NCBI GenBank assembly: GCA_947683425.1 | Contig: CANTUQ010000037.1 | Coordinates: 7,208,501-7,272,500 of the forward strand | Direction: 5' to 3' | Length of the DNA stretch: 64,000 nucleotides | DNA from: Excoecaria cochinchinensis | Lineage: Eukaryota; Streptophyta; Magnoliopsida; Malpighiales; Euphorbiaceae | Shown here: positions 33,701 to 44,800 of the stretch, one piece after another | How positions within the stretch are numbered: position 1 is the first letter of the stretch | How the letters are laid out: each line of letters starts with the position of its first letter | Program-made: the position numbers and the translations under genes | Notes under the pieces: model-generated | Told to the model about the DNA's origin: nothing | The model's input: only the letters and a program-made list of their open reading frames with translations | The model's database searches: none

Positions 33701-36700
33701 AATATATAGATCTTCTAACTCACCCATATCGGTTGAGTCTCATTAGTGAGTTCCCAGTCCCAGTACCTCTCAACAACGGTTTTTTTCTTCTTCTTCTTCT
33801 GTTACAATGAAGTAAAAATATATATATATCACAAAGAAGCTAAAACCTTTAAATTGTGTGGGGCCTTTGAAAATGGGTAATCAAGATGTGCTTAACACCT
33901 CAGTTGTATCATCTTGGTGATCTTGCTTGGCTTCGGTGGGCTCCTCATCAACCTCAACCTACAAGAAAGCAGGATGAAATACACGATGCCTTGCACAAGT
34001 CATTTATTAGCGCTAGTGCCACTACTATGAAATGGTGAAGCCTCAAAAAGATTTAAGAAATTTAGAAGTCCAATCTGTTTAAGGCATGGAAAAGCAAGAC
34101 TTTGTTGTCATGACTATTAGGTTGAGCAAATCTGAGCCTCAACTCTATGCATATGCAGCATGGGCACCAAATAGGAAGCAGAAATACACCCTGAATATCT
34201 CTATAGCTTTTTCTTCTCAAAATAAAAGGTACCTCTTTGGTGTATCCCTTTTCCAGCCAGGTGTATATTGGGAATGAAACAAACTGTGAATAGTTTTTCA
34301 CGAGCTTCTGGATACGCTCTGGATTTGCAAAGCCCTTGTCATCACGCTGAAAATAGGCAAAAAATGGACAAAGACATTAAGTTTTGAAAATTAAGTGGAA
34401 TAGCAACAGGGCACTTCAACAGAGAAACTAGACCTTAAGGTATAATGTAAGGCAAGTTCCTCTTGGAATGAGCTTCTCAGGATCTGTCTCTTCACGAATG
34501 ATATAGGAGCTAGCATTGGCCTCACCTTCCCATACATATTGCTTATCAGATTTTGGGCTTCTTGTTGAGACAACCACCTAAAGTTGAAAGATAATCAGCC
34601 AAATCGCATAGGAACTTTTAAATTCAAGGTTAACATGAACAATAATCATAAAAAAATTGACAGACTTTGAATAAACATCATACCCGATCTGAAACCAGGA
34701 AAGCAGAATAGAAGCCCACACCAAATTGACCAATCAAATTGCTATCACTACCAGCATCTTTGCTATCCTGGTAAACAATATAAATCCTCCAAGTCCATCA
34801 AATAATCCAAACAAAAGACGTGAACCAACAAGATACCAATTAAAGAAGTATTTTGACCTTCAAAGCCTTCAAAAATTTTGCAGTTCCACTTTGTGCAATT
34901 GTTCCTAGACAATCAATCAGTTCCTGCCGAGTCATGCCAATTCCAGTATCACTGCAAGAGAAAGTGCATTGAGGTAGCTGAATGTGAAGGAAGAATAAGA
35001 AGCAATAACCAATAAGATTGATAAGGCTTACGTAATGGTTACAATCCCATTATCTTTGTCAGTTTGAATACGGATATCAAGATCAATAGCATCCTTCAAA
35101 AGCTCTGGCTCAGTGACACCAAGAAATCGCAGCTTATCCAAGGCATCACTTGCATTGCTGCAGAAGCAAAAAAATATAAATGAAAAAAGTAACATCATAG
35201 AGATCTTCACACATGATTTCATCCAACCAACAAAGAGCAGCAGATATTATGTATCTACTTTTCCAGAGCTTGAAGTTAAAAAATCAAGCCAACAAATACA
35301 AGCATTACTAACTCCTAAAACCAATTAAAGTGATAAATATCACATAAATGCCATTTCCTAACACAAAACATCATGAAATCAAAAAATAAATAGTTATGGT
35401 TGAATGATAAAATATGATATCAGATTTTCATATAAACAATGCCGCAGTCTTCAGTTCATACTACCCAAAATAGTATTATCACACGAACTACACGCTCAGC
35501 CTAATACTACAACAAGAAATGCAAAACATATAAATTCAGCAAAACAACATAACTATAACTCTGTAACAGTTAAAGCATAAAGCACCAATCATATAAATTC
35601 ACAGAAGTATAGGATCATAATATTATCCATCACTCTGCACTCCTTCTGAGAAATACTTTAAGGATTTACATCTCATAAGCATATACCAATTCAAGCTCGT
35701 ACAAGAACCTACTCAAAGTGCTTGGGATTAGATTCATATACTGCTTTTGAAATTAATAGAACTTATGATGTTTAGCAGAGATAAAAAGTGAATCTTATTC
35801 GACCAAATCAAACATCAACAATGTCGTTAACATTACATGACTAGTCACTGATCATGCATCAATGTACTAACGATTTATGAATGAAAAGAAGAGATACAGC
35901 TCAAAACATGCCTGATAAGCTCCCGAAGAAACACCTCTTTGTTGCTGTATAAACTATTAACAATAAGGTCCATGAGGCGACTAACCTATCAATGTCACAG
36001 GACCAAAAAAAAACAAGGGTAGAAAATTAAAACCATTTCATTCCTCAAAATGCAAAATGAATTAACCCTACAGTTTAAAATCACCATACCTCAGCCTGGT
36101 ATTCATATTTTTCACCTACTAGAGGTGGAGGAGATGATGCATCAGATTCTGTCGCAGTAGACTCGTAACGGTTTCCCAAAAAGAAACCATTTTTCAAGTT
36201 TAACTGAGTTGAAGGGCCTGGTATAATTCTCCTGGTGCTCAACACTGAGTACCATCTGACTTTGCCATCTTTTTCCACAGCCTGCTCAAGCCGGACAGTA
36301 TAATTCAACTCAAAACTAATAGCATGATTCAAAGTTTGCAGAAATAAACTCATTAACTGAACAAGTTGAGGAATAAATTGATTTCACATGTACCCGAAAG
36401 CATAATTTAACTCAAAACCAATAGTAGAAGAGGAATTGCAAGCAATGAATAGAAAGTAATGTACATTAATAATTTGCAGCTGAACTCAAAATCAAAAGCC
36501 GTTATTAAAGAAGAAAACAAAAAACAAACAGATAAGCCAGAAATGAAAGTCAAGAAAAAGGAGAGTAGAAATGGTAGGGAAATGGATAGAATACCGAATC
36601 GGCGAGGTGAGAAGACATGGAGAAGGGGGCAGCAGCTGCGCTCCTGTAACGTGAGCCACCAGTGCGGAAGATAGCAGAAACTGAACGCCTTGATAGCCTG

Positions 36701-36705
36701 TGCAT
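30783..36705 (-). CDS. HSP90-6: Mitochondrial HSP90 chaperone (HSP90-6/Hsp89.1-like), 20 exons
   Basis: ATP-driven protein-folding chaperone. I could follow 20 exons with consistent frame: 36705-36595, 36281-36090, 35985-35912, 35157-35032, 34951-34858, 34767-34684, 34577-34434, 34346-34233, 33958-33899, 33798-33724, 33626-33522, 33216-33076, 32980-32888, 32784-32707, 32556-32302, 32200-32098, 31733-31559, 31476-31371, 31258-31169, 30956-30783. They total 2,394 nt, giving 797 aa, close to the family's ~800. The N-terminus (MHRLSRRSVSAIF) looks like a mitochondrial presequence. ATPase motifs are NASDALDKLRF (about residue 127), DTGIGM (about 169) and GQFGVGFYSAF (about 212). A short charged linker with a Lys run spans about 314-343, and the catalytic-loop Arg lies in NVSREILQ (exon 13). 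There is no C-terminal MEEVD, as expected for an organelle form. Intron 3 has a GC donor. No break is seen. Confidence 0.93.
35910..35911 (-). other. GC-AG intron donor, HSP90 intron 3
   Basis: On the minus strand exon 3 ends CTTATCAG and the intron begins GCATGT. The next exon begins CAATGCAAG, which restores the conserved ELISNASDAL reading exactly. No GT can be chosen without breaking this motif, so the donor is GC. The other introns checked begin GT. Confidence 0.85.
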
Positions 36706-36870
36706 GATTGCTAAAAAACGGGTAAAGCTAGAAACTGCGGAGGAATTTCAGGCTAAGAGAGAATCGTAAAATGAACACAGTGAGTTGGGAAGCGAGTTCT
36801 GAGAAGGAAGGGTTTTAGTAGGGTTTTTCATATAGGGGTTTCGGAAGCTTCTGGAGCTTGCCTCGTTTTC
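36706..36870 (-). promoter_or_regulatory. HSP90 promoter with heat-shock element, TATA-like and telo-box motifs
   Basis: Upstream of the ATG (minus strand) lie a telo-box AAACCCTA (36819-36826 on the plus strand as tagggttt), a TATA-like CTATATGAA (about 36828-36836) and a three-unit heat-shock element. The last is GAAgcTTCtgGAG at 36844-36856 on the plus strand, where the third unit has G for the last A. The element sits just beyond the TATA-like box. Heat induction is therefore plausible, but inferred from motifs only. Confidence 0.5.
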
Positions 36871-37492
36871 CGCTCAAATCATATCTTTCGGGATGATTTC
36901 GGTCTATCAGTGGGCCTAAAAGCCTTATTAGGCCCATGGAGCCCAGACCAGCCCAATTACCAAATTGACAATTTTGTGTGTGTGTGTGCGCGTGTGTTTT
37001 AACTGATATTGAATTGTATTTTTATTTTTATTCTTTTACAATTTACTGATATTCAGTTACCTCTTAAATATTTTATTACAATTAATTTCTTCCAAAATCA
37101 TTTAATGGTAAGAGTATAAATACAATTTTTCTATTTTTAGAATTATTCTCCTCAATGTAGAGCATAATCGAATATATTTCATAAGTTCAAGAACCAATTT
37201 CACCATAATTTCCTTTTTTCCCTAAGGATTATGTAGGGTAAAAATGTGCGTTACAACATGTGGAATATAAACGATATTTAAATTTTTTTTATCGGAAGTT
37301 TCTTATTTAAATCTTCATAAACTGTAATCTATGTATGTTAATCACTGATAATACTCTAATTATCATCTCCATAGAATAAGACCAAAATAAAAGGCCAAGC
37401 CCATTAAAATAACTTTAAAAAATAGAGAAACACACAAAAGGCAAGCGTCATAATCTTTAGTATGATCCTGTCAAATTGAATAATGTAGCAGA

Positions 37493-38014
37493 TTAATTAC
37501 GTTTATAGTTATCGAATTTTGAAATTTATAATCAAATAGTTATAATAAAATAATTTATAATACAAAAAATATCAAACTTTTAGTTTACTTAATTAAAATA
37601 AAAATAACCAAAAATTTAATTTTTTTCACATTGAAGGGCTACGTAAACATACCACATTATCAGTGATCTTTTATAATATGTTTAGTCAGATGTCATGTAG
37701 TTTGCTTATATGGAGGAATTGACATATCATCAAATATTCGTGTCATGCCAACCTGTACAAAAATACAAAAAAAAAAAAGTTTTGCTGACATGTCAATTCC
37801 TGCATATAGGCGGACCATATCTAATGCTGATTAGGCGCGTTCTAAAATATTACTAATAACGTGATATATTTGTATAGTTTTCCGGTGACAAAAAATTAAT
37901 TTTTCGGTCATTTTTATCTTAATTAAAATAAAATAAAAATTTAATTATTTTTGTGTTACAATTTATTCTATTATGATTATTTAGTTATAAGTTTCAAACC
38001 ATAAATATAATTAA
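37493..38014. mobile_element. MITE-like inverted-repeat element, about 520 bp
   Basis: About 120-150 bp at the left (ttaattacgttt..., gaaatttataatcaaatagt, ataacc...aatttaattttttt) recur inverted at the right end, where the reverse complement reads attatatttatgg, gaaacttataactaaataat and ataaaaatgaccg. The arms are about 80% alike by eye. A second pair, ggaattgacatat / atatgcaggaattgaca, lies inside. There is no coding sequence. The target duplication may be TA, but the ends are uncertain by several bases. Confidence 0.55.
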
Positions 38015-38893
38015 CTCTGAATTTAGCTGTAACCCAAAAAATTGAAATCCTCCGAAACACCATCCCCTGTACCTCATCGGTTGACACTGAAGTACAATAC
38101 CTCTCTTATTGTGTGCTTCATCCCAGGCACTATAAATATCTCAACATAATTCATAGTAAATACTTTTCAAAACACTTTTAGTAGAATTTCACTCTTCGCT
38201 TTATTTTACTAAACCTAACTAAGTTTCGGAATGTTTTGTTCTAAGATATTCAAAGAACTCTGACTTTTCTTTGTGTACAAGATAGATCTACTTGCTCTTT
38301 GAATTGGTTATCTTCCAACTAAACTCGAACTTCCTTTTGTACTTCAAGGAATATCAACCATCATCTTAATTTTTTTTTAATAAATTTATTATTAATTTAA
38401 TTTATAAAATTTTTATGAATCGAAACGAGGTAAAATTTACGAAGTTAATTAAAATTGAATTTCTTAATTAAACAAATTAAGAAATGTTAATTAAAAAAAA
38501 AAGAACAAGCGAAACAACCAAAGGGTAAAGCAAGAGACAAGAAGGTAGAACAGCACCCACCGCACTATATATGCAAAAACACCATACTAACTTCCAATTC
38601 CCTTCAAACCCAAACCTACTTTATTTATTTATTATTAATAAACTGAAAAAACCATACCAATCATAACCCCATTATATCATCAAGAAACTCAAAATCTTTC
38701 AAGAAATTCATCATCTTTAATGATCATAAAAAAATATATAGGAACACTTATTGTAGTTAATTAATTAATTACTCTTCCAAATTTCTTTTATACAGCCAAA
38801 AAGGATGTGACGTACATATATATAATCAAAATTACAAGGAACATTAATTTAAACATATACATAATACATATATAACAATAATAATTATAATGT
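38015..38893. other. Intergenic, nothing recognised
   Basis: AT-rich sequence with homopolymer A/T runs and no supported gene. The right part would hold the 3' UTR of the small gene at 38894-39244. Confidence 0.6.
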
Positions 38894-39244
38894 CTAGAGA
38901 TGAAGAGAGGTATCAACATCAGAAATTTCAAAACTGTTCCTTGAAGATGAAGAGGTGGCAGAGTTAGGGCATAAGGTTGATGTTGGTGAATTGATGGGCC
39001 TGAAATCAGGTGCATGATTGGTGTTAAGTGTGAGAGAGAGGGCAGGTGGCCTATTTGGAAGCATAATTTCAGGGTGGAACCCCAAATTGGCAGTAGGTGA
39101 AGAAGTTTCAGATTCTGATGATAAAAGCTTTAGAAGCTCTTTCTCCTTTCTCTTCTCCCTTATTCTCTGTAATTCTCTGAATCTTTCCTGCAAAAGAGCT
39201 ATGGAGGAACTTGCCACCTTTGCATCCCCATCTTGCCTGCCCAT
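38894..39244 (-). CDS. Small conserved-looking plant protein of unknown function, 116 aa
   Basis: This is a single-exon gene starting MGRQDGDAKVASSS. Residues 14-42 (IALLQERFRELQRIREKRKE and the following residues) form a strongly charged, Leu-spaced helix that could be a short coiled coil. The middle is Pro/Ser/Thr/Asn-rich and probably disordered, and the C-terminus ends SDVDTSLHL. The layout (helical N-terminus, LPNRPPALSL-type centre, acidic DVDTSLHL end) resembles an uncharacterised eudicot family that I recall but cannot name. No signal peptide or membrane segment is seen. A TATA-like run (tatatatataaatata, 39325-39339 on the minus strand) about 85 bp upstream supports a real promoter. 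Confidence 0.7.
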   Translation of the reverse strand: MGRQDGDAKVASSSIALLQERFRELQRIREKRKEKELLKLLSSESETSSPTANLGFHPEIMLPNRPPALSLTLNTNHAPDFRPINSPTSTLCPNSATSSSSRNSFEISDVDTSLHL

Positions 39245-39345
39245 TTTGGAGAGGATTAAGACCTTTTTTTTTTGTGTGTGTTTTTGGGTATGGTTGGTAT
39301 TTGTTAAGTGTTATGTTGGGTCTTTATATTTATATATATGAAGGA
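39245..39345 (-). promoter_or_regulatory. Upstream region of the small unknown gene
   Basis: The minus strand holds an AT-rich TATA-like run at about 39339-39325 and an A-rich leader (aaacacacacaaaaaaaaa) directly before the ATG at 39244. Confidence 0.45.
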
Positions 39346-40794
39346 TATTAGCTATTTCTAATAAATTTTAATTAAGTGTTAATTACTAAAATTCTCTCAA
39401 TTTGTGATTTAGTTTTCATTTTGATCTCCAAACTTTAAAATAGATCAAATTGATCCCAAAACTTTAAATATATTTAAATTCAAATTTAACACCCCGTCAT
39501 ATTTAAGCGTAAACATATAAAACCGAACATGCAGCCAATTCAGTGTTCTATTAGTTATAAACGAAAAATTAATGGAAAATTTGAATTGAAATTATCATGA
39601 AAGATTAACGATCGATATGACATGTTTTATAAACGGGGCCAAAATGAAAATGAGGTATAGATTGAAGAATTATAATAATTAACCATTAAATTAAAATGGT
39701 TGTATAGAGTGATGTAATATGAATAAGAATCAAGGAATGAGTAGGAAACATCCAAGAAGAAAAAAGACAAGGCTAGTCTATTAGAGGGTTGGGTTGGTGG
39801 ATGTGAAGGCAAAGGGACATTTTTGAAGAGAAGAAGAGTTTGAGTGAGAAAAGCCAAATTGTGAAATGGAGAATAGCATTTGGAGGAATGTTTTTGAAGG
39901 GAATAAAATGGTTAGGTAATACGGTGTCGGGTTGTCTTTAAAATAAAGTTAAAGTACTTAGGACTTGGGAGAAGATGGTGTAAAGTTTGGACCTTTATTC
40001 TTATTTTTATTTCATTTTCAACTCTCTCCCTCACAACACCCATTCTTTTTGCCTTTGCATGTAGTTTAGTATGGTTAGTGAATGCAAAACGACAATCCCT
40101 TCTTTAGTATGAAATAAAAACACATAGAAAAGAATTAAAACCCACAGATATTATGGATGTTTATCCTTTTTCCTTTTGTGTGGGATTTTTGGGATTGAAG
40201 ATTTCCCCATCACCCAATTGAATCAACCCACTCTCACCTATCAACTCTTCCTTTCATTTTCAACAACAAATATTATTTGTTAAAAAATACCTTTTTTTCC
40301 AAAATTATTATGTTACATTCGATGCTTAAATATATTTTTTTAATACATATAATTATGTGACGGTGAAGTGTTTGATTCGAACAACTAAAATCTGAAATTT
40401 ACATAAAATTTTTAAGCCAAACCAATCCAAAATATTTCAGATTTGATTATACGAGTTTCAAACAACTTGAAAATTATAAATTATATTTATGACAAATAAT
40501 TAACCACATTATGTTCTAAAATTAGAGTTGATTGTTCATATTTACATCTAAACATCAAAATAATTAATTGAAAATATGATCTCTCTAACTCCATCCAAAA
40601 ATAATCACAAATTACTATAACTATTTCTTTTTAAAATTTTCATGTAAATTATCATAAACTAATTAACAAGTAAATGGTTTTAATTGAACAATTATAAATT
40701 AACAAATCAACCACTGTCAAAAAAAAATAGTAAAAAAAATTTCAAGTTAAAACTCAAACCTGAACATCTCAAGCCAAATTACATTTTTTAGCTT

Positions 40795-40960
40795 GGTCTT
40801 TCATATTCTTAGGTTCAATTCGATTTTTAATCATCATACCTTAAATAAAAGTTCAAAAACTCAATATAAAACAATTAATTTTTCATATTCTTAGGTTCGA
40901 TTCGGGTTTTACTCATTCTACATTAAATAAAAGTTCAAAAGCTCAACATAAAACAATTAA
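40795..40960. repeat. Tandem duplication, two copies of about 83 bp
   Basis: The motif tcatattcttaggttc begins both copies and ataaaacaatta ends both, with several differences between them. It lies in intergenic DNA. Confidence 0.8.
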
Positions 40961-43457
40961 AGTTGAGGGACTCGGTAAAAAAAAAATGTCAGTTCATGGA
41001 CCAGATAATGCTTTTGCTTTTTATTTTTTTCTTTTTATTTTTTTATTTTTTTATTTTTTGGGAAATTTGACCCTTGCACATTGAGATGAATCCAACAGAT
41101 TCAACATGTTACCTTTCTTCACTTGTTCTTATCGTTAAGGACTTGTACTCTTTTAACTTTGAAATATACAGAAAAAGAAAAGAAAAAAGAATTAGCACTT
41201 TGATATTGATATGCATAAAAGATAGTTTTGATTAAAAGACAAAAGAAGTTTGGATTTATATGTTTGACAGACAATCATTAAGCAGTCCTATACTTTGAGC
41301 AAGTTTTTATTAATGCAAAAGAACAAGAGAAAGGCATGTAAAGTATTAACGCTTTCTCTGATTTAGAGAAGCGAAGCGTCAAGTGTTGAACTTGATGTAT
41401 TGGTGGTCCTTTCCTATCAACCTCTGCCTAATTCTGTATGCAATTCGTCCATTTGTGTTGTTGCACATGATAGAGCATTTAGTGCCTTTACCTCTTCCCT
41501 CAATGCCACAATTTGAGGAGTGGTCCAAAATGGGTCATTCCTTGCATAAATAGAACATCAATTATACTCTCTTCTTTTCAGCATAAAAATGGAAAAATAC
41601 ATGTCAGATTTAAATCAATCGAATAATTGATATCAAAATCAATGCAAGGAGCACAGGAAGAAAAAAAAAAGAAAGGAATTTCTTTGCATGGTGAAGCTGT
41701 TGAGAATGTAATTCATAGACCATTCCATTCTAAGAAAGAAACACTTATTGGACATGTCACATGGCTATCAAACCCATAATTCTCTTGTTGCTCAACATGT
41801 TCGCAACTTTTGTTGTGGGATCCTTTTTCTCTATCATTTTCAAGTGCACAGCTTGTTCATCTCTCAAAATGTCTAAGAATTCAGATGTTTCTTGCTCAGA
41901 TTTACATCAATGGCGATTCGTATAATTCCATTCAAAAATTTATATATGTGGAACAAAATGAATGTATGTTATCCATGCTGAAAAATTTACTTGCTTTTAT
42001 TTAGTAGTAGTGTTTTATTAATAAACCATTCTGGAACACAAACTGCCAAGAAAAAGTGCAGCAGTAAAAGCCTTCACTGGCTTTGGTCTTTTATTAAATT
42101 AATTGCAACCTTTAAGTATAATCTCTATACAGTAGAAATATCTTCATGTTAGATCTACCACAGCTTTTATAATGCAAGTCTTGTCTTGCAAATCAATACA
42201 CACTGAGTAAATTAATAGACCACATATTTGCTACCATTTGACCTATGGCAGTGGTTTTGAATCAAATCAAGGTATACAACAACATAATAAAATGACGTTC
42301 CTTTGTTTCATGTACCTCATTGGTTATCTTAGTCGCTCTTCATAGTTCAAGTCCATGCGATTGATGCATCCAGATGCAATTCTAATGCCTGCAAAAGAAA
42401 GAATGCTAGGCATGTCAAAACTTTTCACACTTCATTTCCTATTATTTCAGTAATTTCAATTACTATGACAATATGGTGTGGCGTTTGAAACAAAGATCAA
42501 CAAGACAAATTCAAAGTTGTATTCTGACAATCATGAAGCTCCTACAAAAATGATTTCCTTCTCCATTTGTGAACCGAAATATCAAATCTCTGTAAGATTT
42601 TCAGCAGTGTAATATGAAGAATTGCATAACTGCAGAATCTTGAAATTCTATAGGTGAATGGAAGACTGGTGAAAAGAATCTCATGCCGTTAGCAATCACA
42701 GAAATTCTGATACGTTTTTTCATGAATCTAGTTTTGCCTCCCACAGTTTTTTTTTCCTTCAACGGCCATAACAAGCAGAAGATACCTCATAACCAGATCT
42801 CGTCCCACTAGCTCAGCAGATATTATTATAAAGCTGATAAAGAGCAATATAAGCCAGACATATTAAATGTCAAAAGTCTCAATCACAAAACCAATATTCC
42901 ACTACAACCCCATCCTAGGTAGATGACCCACTCTATAAGTGAGACTCCAAGCCTTCCTCATGGGATTTTACTACATCAATCTCCTTGTGTGAACTATGTC
43001 TAAGGATCCACGTAGCAGAAGCTATCAATTCACTCAAGTTTGTGAAGAAACCACTTGGTTGGCAGAAGTAATTAAGATAATGGTTTTGCAATTCCCTCTC
43101 AAACTAGCAGGCCAACACAACTTTACAGAGGATATTAGAACTACTGCTGTGAAGGGTAAACATTGCATGTTAGTAGATTTCAAGGTGAAAGTGAGAGCAC
43201 TGTGGTAGCTTATTTGGTGACTGTGAACGCCATATCATACTTCTTATATACAGGCATACACTGCAGTAAGAAGTTAATTGTGTTAGCCCTTGTAGCAACA
43301 CCATGATGGCAGTGGTGGCAGTATTGGCAAGAAACAGCAGCAGAGATGGTAAGTGGTCAGAAGTTTGCAAGTCGGTCAAGATTGTAGTGCAATGTAAGAA
43401 TTTCATTTTAAAATCAATATGAGAATGATTTCTAGTATGGGATCTCTATGCTGCCTC

Positions 43458-43595
43458 ATGCTTATAAGTCCGAATATCTAACAGCAAACCTTGCAATGCA
43501 AGGGATCTCCATGCATTTCATACCTGATGCTTATAAGTCCAAATATCTAACAGCAAACCTTGCAAAGTATCTCCATGCATTTCATATTTTATTTA
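43458..43595. repeat. Tandem duplication, 69-bp period
   Basis: Two copies begin atgcttataagtcc (43458 and 43527) and share atatctaacagcaaacc and atctccatgcatttcata. The second lacks about 8 bp. Confidence 0.85.
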
Positions 43596-44800
43596 TCTTC
43601 TTTTTACACTAAAAAGGACAATTTATCCTCATTATAATTATCACCCTCTTTTATCTAGGACCATCTCATTTGCTCTTAAGACGGACTCAAGTTAAAATTA
43701 CTTGCAAAAAAATTTGGTTATGAATAATGAAAAGTCCAACAGATGGCGCCATCTTGCAATAACATACAATCTCTCTATAAAGATTACACTATGAGACATC
43801 CCCTTAAATCTCTAATAACACACAGGACTAAACCATTTTTCATTGTTGCTGGTTTAGTCCCTAATCTTGTGACTTCATAAGTATTTATGCATTGCTTAGT
43901 AGTTTGCTCATGGAGATTCTTAAGGACAAACCATTAAGTATTAAACTAATCAAAACTTAGCATGTCCTAAACTTTGCCCATAAACAACAGTTGTATATGC
44001 AAGGACAATCAGAACGTATCTGAAAAATATAAAATGCAATTCAGTGGTTCTTTTGCTAAAGAATAAAGTAGTTTTTGCATAGGCAATGTTACAGGTGAAT
44101 CTTTATCATAACATCATTTAATCCAAATGCAAACATCTAGAATACATGGTAAGTTATTGGTGCATCATAAATAGTTCTCAACAATTAAATAATTGTTGAT
44201 GAATGTCATAAGTGATAAGGACATAAATTATCATTGTAATCCAGGGAACACGAATTACCTCAGTGGCAAATATGCTGACAGAGAATTTCAGGTTGCATGC
44301 AACTACAGTGCCAGCTCTTGACAAAATGTTCACATGACCAGGCTTTTCAAATTCCATTTTCCTTTTCTGTCTTCTTTCATTCCTAATATCATCCTTTTTA
44401 CCCGGAAATGTCAGCATCTCTCAGCAACAGAGAATTCTTCATCTTGTCATTTTGAGTAATTCCAGTATAACAAAAGATTTGTGTACCCACTGGCATTACC
44501 AAAAACGCTATCAGAATCAAGCTTATCTAAAACATTTTTTACAACCGACAGAAACAAAGCATTATGTTGTCAACAGAGAATGTGAAAAGCAGGAATGCTG
44601 AATCAAGGTTAAGCAGCCTCAGATGTTTACCTTTATTGGAGAATGAAGCCGTAAAGTAGTGAGGGACTGAGGGCTCAAAAAATTGTATTCAGGGATGGAA
44701 AATTTTGGCATCCTATTTTTATGTTACCAAGGTGCTTTTCGGATATGCCATCCTAAGTTAGTATTGTGACAATGCACTTATTAACAGCATGTCTCAAAAC

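Larger units (their letters stand above)
39346..44800. other. Long intergenic region, no supported gene
   Basis: About 5.4 kb of AT-rich DNA. It holds two short tandem duplications (40795-40960 and 43458-43595), a T-rich run (41022-41060) and scattered short open frames. One weak exon candidate lies on the minus strand at 41417-41540: acceptor-like tgcaag, then about 40 codons with a helical QIVALREEVKALNAL stretch ending in TGA. Nothing links it to another exon, so it is not called as a gene. Confidence 0.55.

Noticed and set aside
41417..41540. Possible terminal exon on the minus strand
   Set aside because: About 40 codons with an acceptor-like start, but no partner exon, promoter or recognised homologue.
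44178..44417. 79-codon minus-strand frame
   Set aside because: No recognisable domain, and the composition changes midway from basic to hydrophobic. Probably chance.
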